In this document: positions 41,623-52,007 of the stretch, one piece after another
Position numbering within the stretch: the stretch's first letter is position 1
How the letters are laid out: each line of letters opens with the position of its first letter
Source: Stenotrophomonas sp. BIO128-Bstrain
Lineage (GTDB): Bacteria > Pseudomonadota > Gammaproteobacteria > Xanthomonadales > Xanthomonadaceae
Assembly: GCF_030128875.1 (NCBI RefSeq)
Contig: NZ_CP124620.1
Span: 186,001 to 250,000 of the forward strand
Direction of reading: 5' to 3'
Length of the DNA: 64,000 bases
Notes under the pieces: generated by a model
The model's database searches: none
The model's input: only the letters and a program-made list of their open reading frames with translations
Told to the model about the DNA's origin: nothing
Program-made: the position numbers and the translations under genes

Positions 41623-42399
41623 TCAGCGCGTGTGAGCGTAGCGGCTGGGCGATGTCCCCAGCACGCGCCGGAACGCCGATGAAAACGCACTGGGGCTGGC
41701 GTAGCCCAGGTCCAGTGCGACCCGGGTAACCGGCTGGCCGTGACCCAGCCGTTCAATCGCGGCGAGCAGGCAGACCTGTTGGCGCCATTCGGCAAAGCTC
41801 ACCCCGGTTTCCACGCGGAACTGGCGCGTGAAGGTACGGCGGCTCATGCCGGCGTCGCCGGCGATCTCGTCCAGGCCCGTCGTGATCGCAGGCCGGTCCA
41901 ATACCTGCTGGCAGGCGCGGACAAGGCGCGGCTCGCAGGGCAGCGGTGCATGCAGGGACAGGCGCGGCATGGCGGCCATCTCTGCGACAAGCAGCTGCAT
42001 CAGCCGGCCGGCGCGACCGCGCTGGTCGTACATCGCCGGCAGGTCGATTGCATCGTCCAGCAGATGCCGCAGCAGCGGCGAGACGCCGTAGACGCCGCAG
42101 CGCGCAGGCAACTGGACCGCGGCGACTTCCTCGGCGGCCACGAACACATTGAGCATCGTGACCGGGCCGCGCATGGTCATCGCATGCGTGATGCCCGCGG
42201 GCACCCAGCATGCGCGCTGCGGCGGTACCAGCCAGTGCCCCTCGGACGTGCTCAGGCTGATGGTGCCGCGCGAGGCGAAAGCGAACTGGCCGCGCCGGTG
42301 CGCGTGCGCCGGAAAGACCGATCCGGCGGCATGGTCGTTCGCGGTAACGACCACGGCGCGCGGGAGGTCTTCGTAGGGATCGAGCAGGGCGTTGCGCAT
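41623..42399 (-). CDS. AraC-family transcription regulator
   Basis: 258 residues. N-terminal cupin-like sensor (FPAHAHRRGQFAFASRGTISL, WVPAGITHAM) and C-terminal double helix-turn-helix (ITTGLDEIAGDAGMSRRTFTRQFRVETG, ALDLGYASPSAFSSAFRRVLGTSPSRY). The start at 42399 is set by a TAGAAT (42412-42407) seven bases upstream, so its mRNA may be leaderless; the open frame to 42501 overlaps the neighbour. Divergent from the alpha/beta hydrolase, its most likely target. Confidence 0.92.
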   Translation of the reverse strand: MRNALLDPYEDLPRAVVVTANDHAAGSVFPAHAHRRGQFAFASRGTISLSTSEGHWLVPPQRACWVPAGITHAMTMRGPVTMLNVFVAAEEVAAVQLPARCGVYGVSPLLRHLLDDAIDLPAMYDQRGRAGRLMQLLVAEMAAMPRLSLHAPLPCEPRLVRACQQVLDRPAITTGLDEIAGDAGMSRRTFTRQFRVETGVSFAEWRQQVCLLAAIERLGHGQPVTRVALDLGYASPSAFSSAFRRVLGTSPSRYAHTR

Positions 42400-42406
42400 G
42401 GCCCGG

Positions 42407-42412
42407 ATTCTA
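42407..42412 (-). promoter_or_regulatory. -10 box of the AraC gene, possibly leaderless
   Basis: TAGAAT, then CCGGGCC, then the ATG at 42399. Confidence 0.4.
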
Positions 42413-42493
42413 TCGTCATTGACCTGGCATCGAAGGTGGGCCATGCGCGGCCGGCTTAGCATCACCCCCCGCTTCCTTCCTGATGCTGCAGCC

Positions 42494-43258
42494 ATGGCCA
42501 ATACCTTTCACCGCGTCGGCACCGGCGCGCACCCTGTCCTGGTGCTGCATGGCTGGTTCGGCGACGCGCATGCGTTCGCGCCGATCGAGCCCTGGCTGTC
42601 CGGCGAAGTGTTCAGCTACGTCTTCATGGATTGCCGCGGCTACGGTGGCATGCACGCTGCGCGCGGCGAATTCACGATCGAGGAGATCGCCACGGACGCG
42701 CTCACCCTGGCCGATGCGCTGGGCATCGACACCTTCAGCGTGGTCGGCCATTCCATGGGTGGCATGGCCATCGAGCGCATCGCGGTGCTCGCACCGGACC
42801 GTGTGCGTGCGCTGGTCGCGGTTGCACCGGTACCTTGTGGGGGCATCGCGCATGAGCCGCCGACGCGACGACTGCAGGAGGCGGCAGCGGGCAGTGCGGA
42901 GATCCGTCGCGGCATCATCGATCGCAGCACCGGCGGGCGGCTGCCCGGCACGTGGCTGGACTGGAAGGCGCAGTACTCGATGCAGCGCGCCTCAGCGGAG
43001 GCCTTCGCGGCCTATTTCCCGGCATGGGCCGACACCGATTTCAGTGCCGGGATCGTCGGCCGACATCCGCTGAAGGTGCTGGTCGGCGAGCACGATCCGG
43101 TGTTCAACGCTGCGCTGATGGAGCGGACGTACCTGCGCCGCTATGCGCACGCGTCCCTCGAGGTACTGGGCAACGCCGGGCATTACCCGATGAATGAAAC
43201 CCCGCTGGCCCTGGTCACGGCCATCGAGCGGTTTCTCGCCCCGTTCGGCGATGCCTGA
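42494..43258 (+). CDS. Alpha/beta hydrolase
   Basis: 254 residues. Nucleophile Ser87 in GHSMGG, oxyanion HGWFGDAHAF near the N-terminus, acid in LVGEHDPVFN, and the catalytic His in AGHYPMNETPLAL. MDCRGYGGMHAARGEFTIEEIATDAL is typical of small esterases or C-C hydrolases. Substrate unknown. Start ATG 42494. It diverges from the AraC gene and may be controlled by it. Confidence 0.9.
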   Translation: MANTFHRVGTGAHPVLVLHGWFGDAHAFAPIEPWLSGEVFSYVFMDCRGYGGMHAARGEFTIEEIATDALTLADALGIDTFSVVGHSMGGMAIERIAVLAPDRVRALVAVAPVPCGGIAHEPPTRRLQEAAAGSAEIRRGIIDRSTGGRLPGTWLDWKAQYSMQRASAEAFAAYFPAWADTDFSAGIVGRHPLKVLVGEHDPVFNAALMERTYLRRYAHASLEVLGNAGHYPMNETPLALVTAIERFLAPFGDA

Positions 43259-43283
43259 CCTGACCCACCGGAGCAGGGGGACC

Positions 43284-43931
43284 TCAGCGGCTGCCGAGGT
43301 ACCCCTCGATCTCACTGTCGGCCAGCAGCTCGCGCAGTTGCGCCGCCGAGGCACGCCGCATCGGCTTTTCATCGATGGCCGAGAGCGGCGGCTGGCGCAG
43401 GCCATCGTAGGGCAGCACGGCGATGTCGAACGTCAGCGCTTCGGCACTGAAGATCCAGACCGGTGCATCCAGGCTGCGCTCGCGGTCCAGCCGCAGCCGG
43501 CGCGTACGCGATTCGGCCGGGATGCCGTGTTCGTCGAAGAAGCGCTGCACCGCATCGGCATCGTCGCTGTGCACCTGCAGCTGCACGGGACTGTTGGCAT
43601 CGGCGGTGCCATCGAGCACCGGGCCGCAAAGGCGCGGCGAGAACGCCTTGAGGAACTCCATCGCGCGCAGGGCGGCCTCGCGGCGCTGGCGCAGCTGCGC
43701 ACCGTGGTCGGCACCGGCAAACAGGCGCTGGTACTCACGCAGGGCGTCTTCGATCTCGGTGTTGCGGGGCAGGGAGGCATCGTCATGGATGCCGAGCCGT
43801 GTCGCGGCCTTGAGCTTGGCCTGGTGGTAATCGCGGATGCCGCCCTCGGCCATCAGGCGGGCGGCCTCATGCGCCAACTGGTGGCGGCGCTCACGGGTCT
43901 GCGTGGCTGCATGCTGACGGGCTCGATGCAT
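43284..43931 (-). CDS. Conserved-looking hypothetical protein
   Basis: 215 residues, ATG at 43931. Helical N-terminus (QLAHEAARLMAEGGIRDYHQAKLKAATRLG), a middle arm (EIEDALREYQRLFAGADHGAQLRQRRE), and a mixed C-terminal part with VQLQVHSDDADAVQRFFDEHGIP and VWIFSAEALTFDIAVLPYDGL. No signal peptide or membrane segment, so cytosolic. I do not recognise the family. The open frame to 44045 runs into a GTAG repeat and is not accepted. Convergent with the hydrolase gene 25 bases away. Confidence 0.7.
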   Translation of the reverse strand: MHRARQHAATQTRERRHQLAHEAARLMAEGGIRDYHQAKLKAATRLGIHDDASLPRNTEIEDALREYQRLFAGADHGAQLRQRREAALRAMEFLKAFSPRLCGPVLDGTADANSPVQLQVHSDDADAVQRFFDEHGIPAESRTRRLRLDRERSLDAPVWIFSAEALTFDIAVLPYDGLRQPPLSAIDEKPMRRASAAQLRELLADSEIEGYLGSR

Positions 43932-43987
43932 GACCGGTACTCCTTGGCGACCTGCACGGCAATGTACACCGGCGATGTGACAGGCGG

Positions 43988-44058
43988 GTAGAGCCACGCC
44001 ATGCGTGGCTGTGCCTGCGATCAGGGATTGCGTGCAGCCACCCATGGGGTGGCTCTAC
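43988..44058. repeat. Inverted pair of GTAG palindromes before mrcA
   Basis: GTAGAGCCACGCC-AT-GCGTGGCT at 43988-44010 and AGCCACCC-AT-GGGGTGGCTCTAC at 44036-44058. This is an inverted dimer with GTAG and CTAC at its outer ends, like the one at argD. Confidence 0.85.
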
Positions 44059-44117
44059 CGGGCGATGGGGCGGACGATACGCAGGAGGGGGGCGCCGGGC
44101 GTACCCGGCGCACGCAG

Positions 44118-46547
44118 TCAGAAGATATCGAACGCGGCGTCGTCGGCCTGCGGGGTGTGGCTGTTGAAGTCGTACTCCTCCAGCTTCTCCATGTCTTCGA
44201 CCTTGACCCACTCGGTGGCGCCGTTGAGCGTGGCCTGGACCATGCCCGACGGCGGCTCGTTCTGTGCGATCGGCGTGTCCTTGAGCGCCACGCGCATGTA
44301 CTCGATCCAGATCGGCAGGGCGGCGCGGCCGCCGTATTCGCGGTAGCCGAGCGAGCGGAAGTCGTCGCGGCCGACCCACACGGTGGTCGCGTACGGGCCA
44401 CCGAAACCAGAGAACCAGGCATCGCGGTGATCGTTGGTCGAGCCGGTCTTGCCGCCCACGTCCTCGCGGCCGAGCACCTTGGCCGCGGTGCCGGTGCCGC
44501 GCTGGACCACGTCGCGCATCATCGAGTTCAGCTGGTACGCGGTACGCGCATCGATCGCGCGCGGCGCGACCTTGGCATCCGGGTTGACCGGCACCGGCGC
44601 CGGTGCCTCGGCAGCGGCGGTCGCCTGCTGGGGCTTGGCCGGTGCGGTGTTTGCCGCCGGCGCGGAGCCGAAGTTGAAGCCGTCCACCACCTGGCTGACC
44701 GGCACGCCGCTGTTGCCGGCGCAATCGCGGCAGGCAACAGCCGGGTTTTCCTTGAACACTTCCACGCCATCACGGTCGGTGACCCGATCGATCAGCCAGG
44801 TATCGACCCGCGAGCCGCCGTTGGCGAACACCGCGTAACCGCGGGCCACCGAGAGCGGGGTCAGCGACGCGGTGCCCAGCGACATCGACAGGTTCGGCGG
44901 CAGCTCGGCCTCGGCGAAGCCGAATTCGCTGATGTACTTGCGCGCGTAATCCACGCCCATGCCGTCGAGCAGGCGCACCGAGACCAGGTTGCGCGACTGC
45001 ACCAGCGCTTCACGCAGGCGCATCGGGCCACGGAAGCCGCCGCCATCGTTCTGCGGCGACCAGGTCTTGCCGCGGCGGTCGCGGAACACGACCGGGGCGT
45101 CGAGCACGATCGAGGCCGGGTTGAAGCCCTTGTCGAAGGCCGCCGCGTAGATGAAGGGTTTGAAGCTCGAGCCCGGCTGGCGGCGTGCCTGGGTGGCGCG
45201 GTTGAACTTGTTGCCCGAGAAGCTGAAGCCACCGACCAACGCTTTCAGTGCGCCGTTTTCGGCATCCAGCGAGACCAGCGCAGCCTGGCCGCGCGGGATC
45301 TGGTCGAGCAGCCACTCGCCTTCTTTCTCGCCGGCGCGCACGCGCACGATGTCGCCGCGGGTGACCAGTTTGGCCGGGGTCTTGTTGGTCCAGCGCGCGG
45401 CGTTGGCCGGCAGCACCACTTCGCTGCGGTTGCCCAGCACCACGGTGGCGCTGCCATCGGCCGCGGTGGCGGCGACGATCGCCGGCAGCAGGCCGGTCTG
45501 CGCCGGAATGCCGGACAGCTTGGTGGCCAACGCGGCGGCGTCGGCGTCGGCCGGGACCTCCACGTGCTGCTCCACCCCGTGCCAACCGTGGCGGTGGTCA
45601 TAGGCCAGCAGGCCGTCGCGCACCGAGAGGTTGGCCGCGGTCTGCAGTTCGGCGTTGATCGTGGTGGTCACGTGGTAACCCTTGTTGACCACGTCGCCGC
45701 CGAAGCGGGCGATCATTTCCTGGCGGACCAGCTCGGCCACGTACGGGGCCTCCACCTGCAGCGGCGGCTCATGCGCGGTGGCGTGCATCGGCACGGCCTT
45801 GGCCGCGTCGGCCTCGGCCTGGGAGATGAAGCCCAGGCTGGCCATGCGCTGCAGCACATAGAAGTCGCGGCGCTCGCGGGCGCGCTCGGGGTTGCTGAGC
45901 GGGTTGCCGCTGGAGGGGAACTTGGGGATGCCGGCCAGCGAGGCCATTTCGTCCAGGTCCAGCTCGCCCAGCTTCTTGCCGTAGTAGAACTCGGCCGCGG
46001 CGGCCACGCCGTAGGCGCGGTTGCCGAAGAAGCTCTTGTTGAGATACAGCTCGAAGATCTCGTCCTTGCTCAGCTCGCTCTCGATCTTCCGCGCCAGCAG
46101 GATCTCGGCCAGCTTGCGGGTGTAGCTGTACTCCGAGCTCAGGAAGAACTGGCGGGCGACCTGCTGGGTGATGGTCGAACCACCGGGCACGCGCTTGTCG
46201 TTGGTGGTGGCCAGCAGCCACACCGCGCGTCCGATGCCCTTGTAGTCCACGCCGCCGTGCTCGTAGAAGCGCGCGTCCTCGGTGGCCAGGAAGGCCTGCT
46301 TGAGGCGCTCGGGGACGTCCTTCATGGTGATGGGGGTGCGCCGGGTCTCGCCGAACACCGCCATCAGCTTGCCATCGCTGGCATAGACGTACATGGGCTC
46401 CTGCATCTCGACGTCGCGCAGGGTCTGCACGTCCGGGAGCTTGGAGGAGACGGCGTAGTAAAGGCCGCCGGCAACCGCGGCGCCGATCAATGCCAGGACC
46501 AGGAACGCGACCAGCATCCAGCGCAGCCAACGGCGAAGACGTGTCAT
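44118..46547 (-). CDS. mrcA: Penicillin-binding protein 1A
   Basis: 809 residues. Bifunctional wall synthase: membrane anchor about 10-32, glycosyltransferase with catalytic Glu90 in [11 protein letters not shown], and a transpeptidase with S460-S-F-K463, S518-R-N, and K700-T-G. An OB-like insert lies between the two. A Pro/Ala-rich insertion (about 625-665) preceded by CRDC separates SRN from KTG, as in several pseudomonad and xanthomonad PBP1A proteins. Divergent from pilM, as in many gammaproteobacteria. TATACT on the minus strand at 46590-46585 is a possible -10. Confidence 0.96.
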   Translation of the reverse strand: MTRLRRWLRWMLVAFLVLALIGAAVAGGLYYAVSSKLPDVQTLRDVEMQEPMYVYASDGKLMAVFGETRRTPITMKDVPERLKQAFLATEDARFYEHGGVDYKGIGRAVWLLATTNDKRVPGGSTITQQVARQFFLSSEYSYTRKLAEILLARKIESELSKDEIFELYLNKSFFGNRAYGVAAAAEFYYGKKLGELDLDEMASLAGIPKFPSSGNPLSNPERARERRDFYVLQRMASLGFISQAEADAAKAVPMHATAHEPPLQVEAPYVAELVRQEMIARFGGDVVNKGYHVTTTINAELQTAANLSVRDGLLAYDHRHGWHGVEQHVEVPADADAAALATKLSGIPAQTGLLPAIVAATAADGSATVVLGNRSEVVLPANAARWTNKTPAKLVTRGDIVRVRAGEKEGEWLLDQIPRGQAALVSLDAENGALKALVGGFSFSGNKFNRATQARRQPGSSFKPFIYAAAFDKGFNPASIVLDAPVVFRDRRGKTWSPQNDGGGFRGPMRLREALVQSRNLVSVRLLDGMGVDYARKYISEFGFAEAELPPNLSMSLGTASLTPLSVARGYAVFANGGSRVDTWLIDRVTDRDGVEVFKENPAVACRDCAGNSGVPVSQVVDGFNFGSAPAANTAPAKPQQATAAAEAPAPVPVNPDAKVAPRAIDARTAYQLNSMMRDVVQRGTGTAAKVLGREDVGGKTGSTNDHRDAWFSGFGGPYATTVWVGRDDFRSLGYREYGGRAALPIWIEYMRVALKDTPIAQNEPPSGMVQATLNGATEWVKVEDMEKLEEYDFNSHTPQADDAAFDIF

Positions 46548-46689
46548 CAGTGACAGATTCCGATTGCGAATTTCGTGGTCGCAGAGTATAGATTACGCAA
46601 GGGAACGGCTGGGGGTGTTCCCGGGGAGAGCAGTCGATCACCGTCTGGGGACGCGTGAAACGAGCAGTGATGCCCGTTTTACAGCTTGA

Positions 46690-47828
<1,139 letters not shown>

Positions 47829-47829
<1 letters not shown>

Positions 47830-48665
47830 TGGCGCGCATCAATTTATTGCCCTGGCGCGCCGAGCGGCGCAAGCAACGCCAGCGCGACTTCTACGCGATG
47901 CTCGGTGCCGCCGCCATCGGCGGTCTGCTGCTGTCGCTGTTGATCTGGTTCTATTACGACCGCCAGGTCAGCGGGCAGGTGGATCGCAACACCTTCCTGC
48001 AGGCCGAGATCGACAAGGTCAAGGAGCAGAACAAGGAAATCGAACGCCTGGACCGCCAGAAGGACCGCCTGCTGGCCCGCAAGGGCGTGATCGAGGAACT
48101 GCAGGCCAAGCGCTCGCAGATGGTGCATCTGTTCGATGCGCTGGTGCGGACCATTCCGGACGGGGTGGTGCTGACCACGCTCAAGCAGGAAGGCGACGTG
48201 CTGACCCTGGAAGGGCGCACGCAGTCCAATGCGCGCGTCAGTGCCTACATGCGCAACCTGGAAAGCTCGGGCTGGATGACCAACCCGGAGCTGTCGATCA
48301 TCGAGGCGAAGGCGCCGGACAAGGAGAAGACCTCCGCCGCCCCCGGGCAGCTGCTGGACATCAAGTCCCTGCCGTACATGTTCGTGGTCAAGGTGAACCT
48401 GCCCGCACAGAGCGATGCCGCCCTGTCCGCGGATGGTTCGGTGGTCGATACCACAGAACCATCCGCCGCCGCGCCGGTTGCCCCGGTCGCCCCGCTGTCC
48501 GCCGCCCCGGCCGCGCCATCGCAGGATCCGGCCGCCGCACCGGCAGGGTCGACCGCTCCGGACGCAGCCGCACCGGCCAAGCCGACCGGTAGCCGCATTG
48601 TTCCGACCACGCCGCCCGCACCTCCGCCGGCGCCTGCCAATGCGCCGGAGGGGAGCCAGCAATGA
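47829..48665 (+). CDS. pilN: Type IV pilus assembly protein PilN with a long Ala/Pro tail
   Basis: 278 residues. Inner-membrane protein; the cytoplasmic INLLPWRAERR (4-14) is the PilM-binding motif, one membrane helix at about 22-42, a coiled coil to about 95, then a periplasmic ferredoxin-like fold (VLTTLKQEGDVLTLEGRTQS). Most PilN proteins are about 180-210 residues. Here a tail of about 80 residues, mostly Ala, Pro and Ser (APVAPVAPLSAAPAAPSQDP and on), follows, so the end may be disordered. Overlaps pilO by four bases. Confidence 0.94.
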
Positions 48666-49336
48666 GCCAGAAGATCAACCTCAAAGAGCTGGATTTCAAC
48701 AACATCGGCAACTGGCCGCAGCAGGCCAAGGTTGTGTTCTGCGTCGTCCTCGCCCTGTTCATCGTGGTCATGGGCTGGTTCCTGCTGATCAGCGGCAAGC
48801 GCGACGAGCTCTCGGCCCTGGTCAACAAGGAAGCCGAGCTGCGCACCGAGTTCGAGAAAGAACAGGGCCGTGCCGTCAATCTGGAGCCGCTCAAGCAGCA
48901 GCTGACCCAGATGGAGCAGGTGCTGCAGCAGATGCTGCGCCAGTTGCCGAGCAAGACCGAAATGCCGGATCTGATCATCGACATCTCGCAGACGGCGCTC
49001 TCCAGCGGGCTGGCCAACGAGCTGTTCCAGCCCGGTGCCGAGCAGCCCAAGGAGTTCTACGCCGAGAAGCCGATCGCCCTGCGCATGGTGGGCAGTTACC
49101 ACCAGTTCGGTGCCTTCGTCAGTGGCGTGGCCTCGCTGCCGCGCGTGGTCATCCTGACCATGCACGACATCAACCTGAAGCCCAAGGATCCCAAGACCGG
49201 CATCACCGCCCGCAGCGGTGCGCTGGAGTTGTCCGGGACGGTCAAGACCTACCGTTACCTGGATGACGTGGAGATGGAAGCCCAGGAGAAAGCCGCTGCC
49301 GAGCAGGAAAAGGCCGCCAAGGGAGGCCGGAAATGA
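48662..49336 (+). CDS. pilO: Type IV pilus assembly protein PilO
   Basis: 224 residues. Partner of PilN in the inner-membrane alignment complex. LDFNNIGNWPQQAKVV at the N-terminus, one membrane helix at about 22-42, coiled coil to about 110, then a periplasmic fold (ALRMVGSYHQFGAFVSGVASLPRVV). The C-terminus is a charged helix (EMEAQEKAAAEQEKAAKGG). Overlaps both neighbours by four bases. Confidence 0.95.
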   Translation: MSQKINLKELDFNNIGNWPQQAKVVFCVVLALFIVVMGWFLLISGKRDELSALVNKEAELRTEFEKEQGRAVNLEPLKQQLTQMEQVLQQMLRQLPSKTEMPDLIIDISQTALSSGLANELFQPGAEQPKEFYAEKPIALRMVGSYHQFGAFVSGVASLPRVVILTMHDINLKPKDPKTGITARSGALELSGTVKTYRYLDDVEMEAQEKAAAEQEKAAKGGRK

Positions 49337-49869
49337 GCCGCTTGAACCCGACCGCACGGGTATGCGGCCTGTTGGGCGTGGTGCTGCTGGCCGGCTGCGC
49401 TCGCGGCGTGACCAGCACGCCCGGCGATGCACCGAACCTGGAAAAGTGGGTGGCCGACGTGCGTGCACGCCCGGCACCGCCGCTTGAACCGTTGCCGGTG
49501 ATGCAGCAGTTCGAGACGTTTGAGTATTCCGCGCAGGGGATGCGCGACCCGTTCACCGACGCCTGGACCAATCCGCAAGGGGGATCGGGGCTGCGTCCGG
49601 ATCCGAACCGCCGCAAGGAGCCGCTGGAAGATTTCCCGCTGGACAGCCTGGACATGGTGGGTTCGATCGGCCGTGGGGGCGGACTCGTCGTGCTGGTGAT
49701 GGCACCGGACAAGGTCACCTATCGGGTGCGTCCGGGCGTCTATCTGGGGCAGAGCGACGGGCGGGTGACCGGGGTCTTCGAGGACCGGATTGAGCTGATT
49801 GAACTGGTGCCGGATGGCGCGGGTGGCTGGCTGGAACGGCCGGCAACGCTCGCGCTTGAAGATCAATGA
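49333..49869 (+). CDS. pilP: Type IV pilus lipoprotein PilP
   Basis: 178 residues. Lipoprotein with lipobox LLAGC (Cys23) that ties the PilN/O complex to the secretin. FEYSAQGMRDPFTD and the beta domain DMVGSIGRGGGLVVLVMAPDKVTYRVRPGVYLG are the family landmarks; the latter binds the N0/N1 domain of PilQ. Overlaps pilO by four bases and is adjacent to pilQ. Confidence 0.95.
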   Translation: MSRLNPTARVCGLLGVVLLAGCARGVTSTPGDAPNLEKWVADVRARPAPPLEPLPVMQQFETFEYSAQGMRDPFTDAWTNPQGGSGLRPDPNRRKEPLEDFPLDSLDMVGSIGRGGGLVVLVMAPDKVTYRVRPGVYLGQSDGRVTGVFEDRIELIELVPDGAGGWLERPATLALEDQ

Positions 49870-49889
49870 ATGATTATGGGGATAGCACG

Positions 49890-51878
49890 ATGACCTTTTC
49901 CAACGCCCTGCGGCTGCGTCCGGTCCGGCGGCAGAAGCTGATCCACCTGTGCGCGCTGGGAGTCGCGCTCATGGTGGCCAACGGCACGCTGATGGCGGCC
50001 ACGCCCAGCGGCGCCGTGCCCAAACCGGCGGCCACCACCGCGCCGGCGACTGCGCCGGCCTCGCTGTCGGTGTCCAAGATCGACTTCAAGCGCGGCGACG
50101 ATGGCGCCGGCCGGCTGATCCTGCAGTTTGACGGTCAGGGCGCCAGCCCGGATCTGCGCAGCCAGGGCAACAGCGTCGTCATCGACGTGGGTAATGCGCG
50201 CCTGCCGGAAAGCCTGCAGAAGCCGATCAACGTGACCGACTTCGCCACCCCGGTGCAGCGCATCGACGCCAAGCCGTATGGCGGCGGCACCCAGCTGGTG
50301 CTCAACACCAACACCGCGTTCGAATCGCTGGCCTACCAGAGCGGCAACGAGTATGTGGTGGAGATCAGCCCGCGCCAGGCGGCCCCGGCAACCGGTGCGG
50401 TCAATGCCGCCACGGTCAGCCAGGCGGCGGCGTCCGTCGCCCAGCGCGGCTACAGCGGCAAGCCGGTGACCTTCAACTTCCAGGACGTGCCGGTACGTAC
50501 CGTGCTGCAGCTGGTGGCCGAGGAATCCAACCTCAACGTGGTCGCCTCCGACAGCGTCCAGGGCAATGTGACCCTGCGCCTGATCAACGTACCGTGGGAC
50601 CAGGCGCTGGACATCGTGCTGCGCGCCAAGGGCCTGGACAAGCGCCGCGATGGCGGCGTGATCTGGGTTGCACCGCAGCCGGAGCTGGCCAAGTTCGAGC
50701 AGGACAAGGAAGACGCGCGCATCGCGATCGAGAATCGCGAGGACCTGGTCACCGATTACATCCAGATCAACTACCACAACGCTGCGGTGATCTTCAAAGC
50801 GCTGACCGAGGCCAAGGGTATCGGTGGCGGCAACAGCGGCAGCGGCGGCAGTGGCAGCGGCAGCAATTCGCAGGAAGAAAGTGGCTTCCTGTCCTCGCGT
50901 GGCCGGATCGTGGCCGACGAGCGCACCAATACGCTGATGATCAGCGACATCCCGAAGAAGATCGCGCGGATGCGCGAGCTGATCAACGTGATCGACCGTC
51001 CGGTCGACCAGGTGCTGATCGAAAGCCGGATCGTGATCGCCACCGATACCTTCGCACGCGAGCTCGGCGCGAAGTTCGGCATCAGCGGCAGCCGCGACAA
51101 CGTGTACTTCAGCGGCGACCTCGGGCAGAACGGCAAGAACATCAACGACCGTGCGGCCAAGGATTTCGAATACCAGAAGGCCATCAACGAGTGGGTGGCC
51201 GGAGGCCGCACCGGCGCGATCCCGGTCCGCGCGCCGTCCACCATCAACAGCGGGTTGAACTGGAACCTGCCGGTGGACGCGCTCAAGAGCCCCGGCTCGC
51301 TGGCGCTGTCGATCCTCAATGCCGGTTATCTGCTGGACGTCGAACTGTCGGCCATGCAGGAAGAATCCCGCGGCGAAGTGATCTCCAACCCGCGCGTGGT
51401 GACCACCAACCAGCGCGAAGCGGTGATCAAGCAGGGTAAGGAAATCGGCTACGTCACCATCAGCGGTGGCGGTGCCGGCGGTGTGGCCCAGGCCAACGTG
51501 CAGTTCAAGGAAGTGGTGCTGGAGCTGAAGGTCACCCCGACCATCACCAACGACAACCGCGTGTTCCTGAACATGGCGGTCAAGAAGGATGAAGTGGACA
51601 GCTACATCGTCCTGGATGGCTACGGCACCGTGCCGACCATCAACCGCCGGGAAGTGAACACCGCCGTGCTGGTCGATGATGGCCAGACCGTGGTGATCGG
51701 TGGCGTGTATGAGTTCACCGACCGCAACAGCGTCAACAAGGTACCGTTCCTGGGCGACGTGCCGTTCCTGGGCAATCTGTTCAAGAAGCGCAGCCGCAAC
51801 AAGGACAAGGCCGAACTGCTGGTGTTCGTGACCCCCAAGGTGCTGCGCGTGTCCCGGACCACCCCGGCCGTGAATTGA
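49890..51878 (+). CDS. pilQ: Type IV pilus secretin PilQ
   Basis: 662 residues from the ATG at 49890; an ATG at 49866, overlapping the pilP stop, would add eight. Outer-membrane channel for the pilus. Signal region to about residue 40, one AMIN domain (about 50-150, SKIDFKRGDDGAGRLILQF), STN and N1 domains (about 190-355, VTFNFQDVPVRTVLQLVAEES), a Gly/Ser linker (about 312-330), and the secretin core (about 430-655, ending VPFLGDVPFLGNLFKKR, KAELLVFVTPKVLR). Many PilQ proteins carry two AMIN domains; I see one. Confidence 0.95.
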   Translation: MTFSNALRLRPVRRQKLIHLCALGVALMVANGTLMAATPSGAVPKPAATTAPATAPASLSVSKIDFKRGDDGAGRLILQFDGQGASPDLRSQGNSVVIDVGNARLPESLQKPINVTDFATPVQRIDAKPYGGGTQLVLNTNTAFESLAYQSGNEYVVEISPRQAAPATGAVNAATVSQAAASVAQRGYSGKPVTFNFQDVPVRTVLQLVAEESNLNVVASDSVQGNVTLRLINVPWDQALDIVLRAKGLDKRRDGGVIWVAPQPELAKFEQDKEDARIAIENREDLVTDYIQINYHNAAVIFKALTEAKGIGGGNSGSGGSGSGSNSQEESGFLSSRGRIVADERTNTLMISDIPKKIARMRELINVIDRPVDQVLIESRIVIATDTFARELGAKFGISGSRDNVYFSGDLGQNGKNINDRAAKDFEYQKAINEWVAGGRTGAIPVRAPSTINSGLNWNLPVDALKSPGSLALSILNAGYLLDVELSAMQEESRGEVISNPRVVTTNQREAVIKQGKEIGYVTISGGGAGGVAQANVQFKEVVLELKVTPTITNDNRVFLNMAVKKDEVDSYIVLDGYGTVPTINRREVNTAVLVDDGQTVVIGGVYEFTDRNSVNKVPFLGDVPFLGNLFKKRSRNKDKAELLVFVTPKVLRVSRTTPAVN

Positions 51879-51900
51879 TACGCACCCTCATGCAGTGACG

Positions 51901-51925
51901 AAAGGGCCGCCGCGTGCGGCCCTTT
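51901..51925 (+). terminator. Terminator of the pil operon
   Basis: AAAGGGCCGC (51901-51910) pairs with GCGGCCCTTT (51916-51925), loop CGCGT, then CTGCG. Confidence 0.75.
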
Positions 51926-52007
51926 CTGCGTTCAGCCAATCTTGATGTCGTAACCGGCGCTGTCCTGCCATCATGGCGATGGAACCTCTGCCCACCGTGG
52001 AGGTCAC

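Noticed and set aside
44001..46553. 850-codon plus-strand open frame, longer than mrcA beneath it
   Set aside because: It is antisense to PBP1A, whose catalytic motifs are all in place. The antisense protein is rich in His, Arg and Gly with no motif, as expected from GC-rich codon shadows.
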